Assembly (NCBI GenBank): GCA_030447145.1
Contig: JAUJLY010000147.1
Span: 1-7,045 of the forward strand
Source: Thermomicrobiales bacterium
GTDB taxonomy: Bacteria > Chloroflexota > Chloroflexia > Thermomicrobiales > UBA6265
Length of the DNA: 7,045 nucleotides
Direction: 5' to 3'
Part shown: piece by piece, positions 5,416-7,045 of the stretch
Layout of the letters: each line of letters starts with the position of its first letter
How positions within the stretch are numbered: position 1 is the stretch's first letter
Notes under the pieces: model-generated
The model's input: the letters and a program-made list of their open reading frames with translations, nothing else
Told to the model about the DNA's origin: nothing
The model's database searches: none
Program-made: the position numbers and the translations under genes

Positions 5416-6339
5416 GTGAAGATTGGACTCATCGTGCCTCTGGGGGAGTCCCCTGATCTGGGCCGTCCCCCGTCGTTTCAGGAGATCCGTGCCCTGGCGC
5501 TCCAGGCCGAGGAGGCAGGGCTCGACTCCATCTGGGTCTATGACCATCTCCTGTATCGCTTCGAGGAGGACATGACCTTCGGGGTATGGGAGGACTGGTC
5601 GATCTTGGCGGCCCTAGCCGAGGCGACTGAACGCGTCGAGCTCGGCACGCTCGTCATGGCTGCCTTGTGGCGGAATCCGGCGTTACTGGCCAAGATGGCG
5701 GCGACCGTGGATGAGATCAGCAACGGACGTCTTATCCTGGGTTTGGGGACGGGATACCATCACCCGGAATTCGACGCATTCGGCTATCCCTACGACAACC
5801 GGGTCAGTCGCTTTGAGGAGGCGATGGAGATCATCACATCACTGAGCCGGGAAGGAAAGGTAGATTTCCACGGCGAGTATGTCTCGGCGCTGGACTGCGA
5901 GATCCGCCCACGTGGCCCCCGGCCCGGCGGACCTCCCATCCTGGTTGCGAGCCAGGGACCGCGGATGCTGCGCCTCACCGCGAAATTCGCCGATGCCTGG
6001 AACACGGCTTGGTTTGGTCCGGTCGCCGGTATCGCGCAGCGGCGTGCGGAACTGGAGGCTGCCTGTGCCGAGATGGGACGCGATCCAGCCTCCATCGACA
6101 TCACCGTCGGTGTGAACGTTGGCTACCCGCGGCCGGGCATTGCCGAGGACGAGCCGATCGATCCTGAAAAAGCGTTGACGGGATCCGCGGAAGAGGTGGC
6201 AGCGGGCTTGCGCGCCTACCGGGACGCTGGCGTCGCCCACGTGATCTGCGGCGCGCTCGCCGAATCAACCTACGAATACGCGTCCCATGTGCTCACCCAT
6301 CTGGCGGAAGCCGTCAAGGTCTATCACGCAGGAGAATGA
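5416..6339 (+). CDS. LLM-class (luciferase-like) F420-dependent oxidoreductase
   Basis: The 307-residue product is a full-length bacterial-luciferase-like TIM-barrel protein of the F420-dependent class. Diagnostic pieces are the first strand KIGLIVPLG, then AEEAGLDSIWVYDHLL (31-46), EATERVELGTLV (69-80), the block RNPALLAKMAATVDEISNGR (86-105), GLGTGYHHPEF (109-119), and a C-terminal TGSAEEVAAGLRAYRDAGVAHVI. Members transfer hydride between reduced F420 (or FMN) and diverse small organic substrates; no substrate can be read from the sequence. The GTG at 5416 is chosen over the in-frame TTG at 5401 because GGGAGA (5403-5408) lies 7 nt before it and the barrel begins at residue 2. It is cytosolic. 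Its divergent neighbour is a second F420-type enzyme; downstream, 72 bp away, is a membrane protein that may be co-transcribed. Confidence 0.93.
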   Translation: MKIGLIVPLGESPDLGRPPSFQEIRALALQAEEAGLDSIWVYDHLLYRFEEDMTFGVWEDWSILAALAEATERVELGTLVMAALWRNPALLAKMAATVDEISNGRLILGLGTGYHHPEFDAFGYPYDNRVSRFEEAMEIITSLSREGKVDFHGEYVSALDCEIRPRGPRPGGPPILVASQGPRMLRLTAKFADAWNTAWFGPVAGIAQRRAELEAACAEMGRDPASIDITVGVNVGYPRPGIAEDEPIDPEKALTGSAEEVAAGLRAYRDAGVAHVICGALAESTYEYASHVLTHLAEAVKVYHAGE

Positions 6340-6389
6340 TGCACTTGATGTGCGACGAGCCGGGGCAACGCATTCTTCACTGGTGGTGA
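6336..6389 (+). CDS. Possible 17-residue leader-type ORF
   Basis: An ATG at 6336 overlaps the stop of the oxidoreductase (ATGA) and encodes MMHLMCDEPGQRILHWW before a TGA. GGAGA (6331-6335) touches the start directly, which is too close for a standard ribosome-binding site, though the second ATG at 6339 is slightly better placed. It could couple translation to the membrane-protein gene 22 bp further on. It is too short to judge and may be chance. Confidence 0.15.
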   Translation: MMHLMCDEPGQRILHWW

Positions 6390-6411
6390 TAGCGAAGAGG
6401 AGTCTTGGGGA

Positions 6412-6975
6412 ATGGCCGTGGAGTCACCAGTGAAGGAGGATGAGGCGAAGGAGCGAGAGCGACGCATCCTGTTCGTCGGCGCAAAAGCTGCGGCTATCGC
6501 CGGTGTCGTTGTTGGTGGCGTGGTGGTAGGGTCGCAGTTCCTCATCGGAACCCTCTACTCTGGCGCTCAGGCCCGGCAGCTGGTGCTCGCGATGGCCAGC
6601 CCTGTTGGCACGCTTGCCACAGCGATCCTCAGTGGATCAGCAGGGATCCTGGCGCTGATGCTCACCATGCTTAGCCTCTCGCGCAACCTGAACCAGGACC
6701 TGAGTGGCGCGTTCTACATCCGCATCCAGCGCATCGCGCTGATCGCGATTGTGGACATGGTGGCGGCGATCACGCTGATGCTCATGTTGAGTACTCCCAT
6801 CCAGGAGGCGAGCCGGCAGGCGGAGCAGGCCGGCGAGCTGCAGGTGAAGCTGACGTACTACTTCCTCGTAAGTTTGACCGCATTGGTGTCGGGCTTATTC
6901 GTGGCCGTCATTGTCATGCTCTACAACGCCGTTCAGGCAGTCATCCAGGCCGTCGCGCCCAACAGTTCCCCCTGA
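6412..6975 (+). CDS. Four-helix integral membrane protein of unknown function
   Basis: The product has 187 residues and I do not recognise its family. A charged N-terminus (residues 4-18, alternating acidic and basic) is followed by four predicted membrane helices: about 20-46 (Gly/Val-rich, with GVVVGGVVVGSQF), 64-90 (GTLATAILSGSAGILALMLT), 106-127 (IALIAIVDMVAAITLMLML) and 149-180 (FLVSLTALVSGLFVAVIVML). Between helices 3 and 4 lies a polar segment (PIQEASRQAEQAGELQ). An even helix count with a charged, probably cytoplasmic N-terminus places both ends inside. No catalytic motif, transporter signature or signal peptidase site was seen. GAGGAG (6397-6402) lies 9 nt before the ATG, a good ribosome-binding site. 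Position 72 bp after the F420-dependent oxidoreductase suggests one transcript, but a functional link is only inferred. Confidence 0.83.
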   Translation: MAVESPVKEDEAKERERRILFVGAKAAAIAGVVVGGVVVGSQFLIGTLYSGAQARQLVLAMASPVGTLATAILSGSAGILALMLTMLSLSRNLNQDLSGAFYIRIQRIALIAIVDMVAAITLMLMLSTPIQEASRQAEQAGELQVKLTYYFLVSLTALVSGLFVAVIVMLYNAVQAVIQAVAPNSSP

Positions 6976-6984
6976 GGCATTCGA

Positions 6985-7010
6985 CCACAGGCAGCACAGT
7001 GAGGCTGTGG
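6985..7010 (+). terminator. Weak hairpin after the membrane-protein gene
   Basis: CCACAG (6985-6990) can pair with CTGTGG (7005-7010) around a 14-nt loop, starting 9 nt after the stop codon. There is no T-tract. A GTG at 7007 opens a frame (VAFGGDHSWLIVL) to the window edge, so another gene could begin here instead. Confidence 0.25.
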
Positions 7011-7045
7011 CGTTCGGTGGCGATCACTCCTGGCTGATTGTGCTG

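Noticed and set aside
5213..5419. 68-codon plus frame from GTG 5213 ending in a GTGA overlap with the LLM gene
   Set aside because: The overlap geometry is attractive, but there is no good ribosome-binding site, the translation (ending NTRHSGSDTPWEKQL) looks random, and the region carries repeats more suited to regulation.
7007..7045. Start of another plus-strand gene (VAFGGDHSWLIVL)
   Set aside because: There are only 13 codons before the window ends and only a marginal GTGAGG nearby, so a gene cannot be supported.

Overview
The window reads as a stretch of bacterial chromosome with moderately high GC. The best guess is Chloroflexota (a Thermomicrobia or Sphaerobacter-like lineage) or another F420-using Gram-positive-like group. 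This rests on two coenzyme-F420-type proteins, a DinB-family protein, a truncated protein with a TGW-KP-CKG--CVPL signature, and single unlinked genes on both strands. The lineage is inferred from protein style, not proven. No rRNA, tRNA, CRISPR array, transposase, phage gene or plasmid gene was seen.

Layout. (1) Positions 1-136, minus strand: the N-terminal 45 codons of a gene that runs off the left edge, possibly redoxin-linked. (2) 137-904: mostly non-coding. It holds a duplicated ATAAAGGAGCA motif and one plausible small ORF (355-540). (3) 905-2347, plus: an intact alkaline-phosphatase-superfamily phosphodiesterase with the full two-metal site and no signal peptide. (4) 2348-2719: a convergent intergenic region with one imperfect hairpin. 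(5) 3688 down to 2720, minus: a DUF4177-like protein followed by a DinB-family protein, probably co-transcribed. (6) 4005-4283, plus: a 92-residue orphan resembling the dimerisation helices of a sensor histidine kinase but lacking the phospho-accepting histidine. (7) 4984 down to 4559, minus: a PPOX-class F420-type flavin/deazaflavin oxidoreductase. (8) 5416-6339, plus: a luciferase-like F420-dependent oxidoreductase, divergent from the previous gene across about 430 bp of repeat-containing spacer. (9) 6412-6975, plus: a four-helix membrane protein of unknown function, 72 bp downstream and probably in the same transcript.

The eight firm genes cover only about two thirds of the window, which is low for a bacterium. 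The long spacers contain no gene I can recognise, so this looks like an accessory or slowly eroding region rather than a dense operon. The genes do not form one evident pathway. The clearest functional link is the divergent pair of F420-type oxidoreductases. I found no complete undescribed system. The most unusual items are the kinase-dimerisation-like orphan without its histidine, the pair of competing hairpins in its leader, and the uncharacterised four-helix membrane protein.
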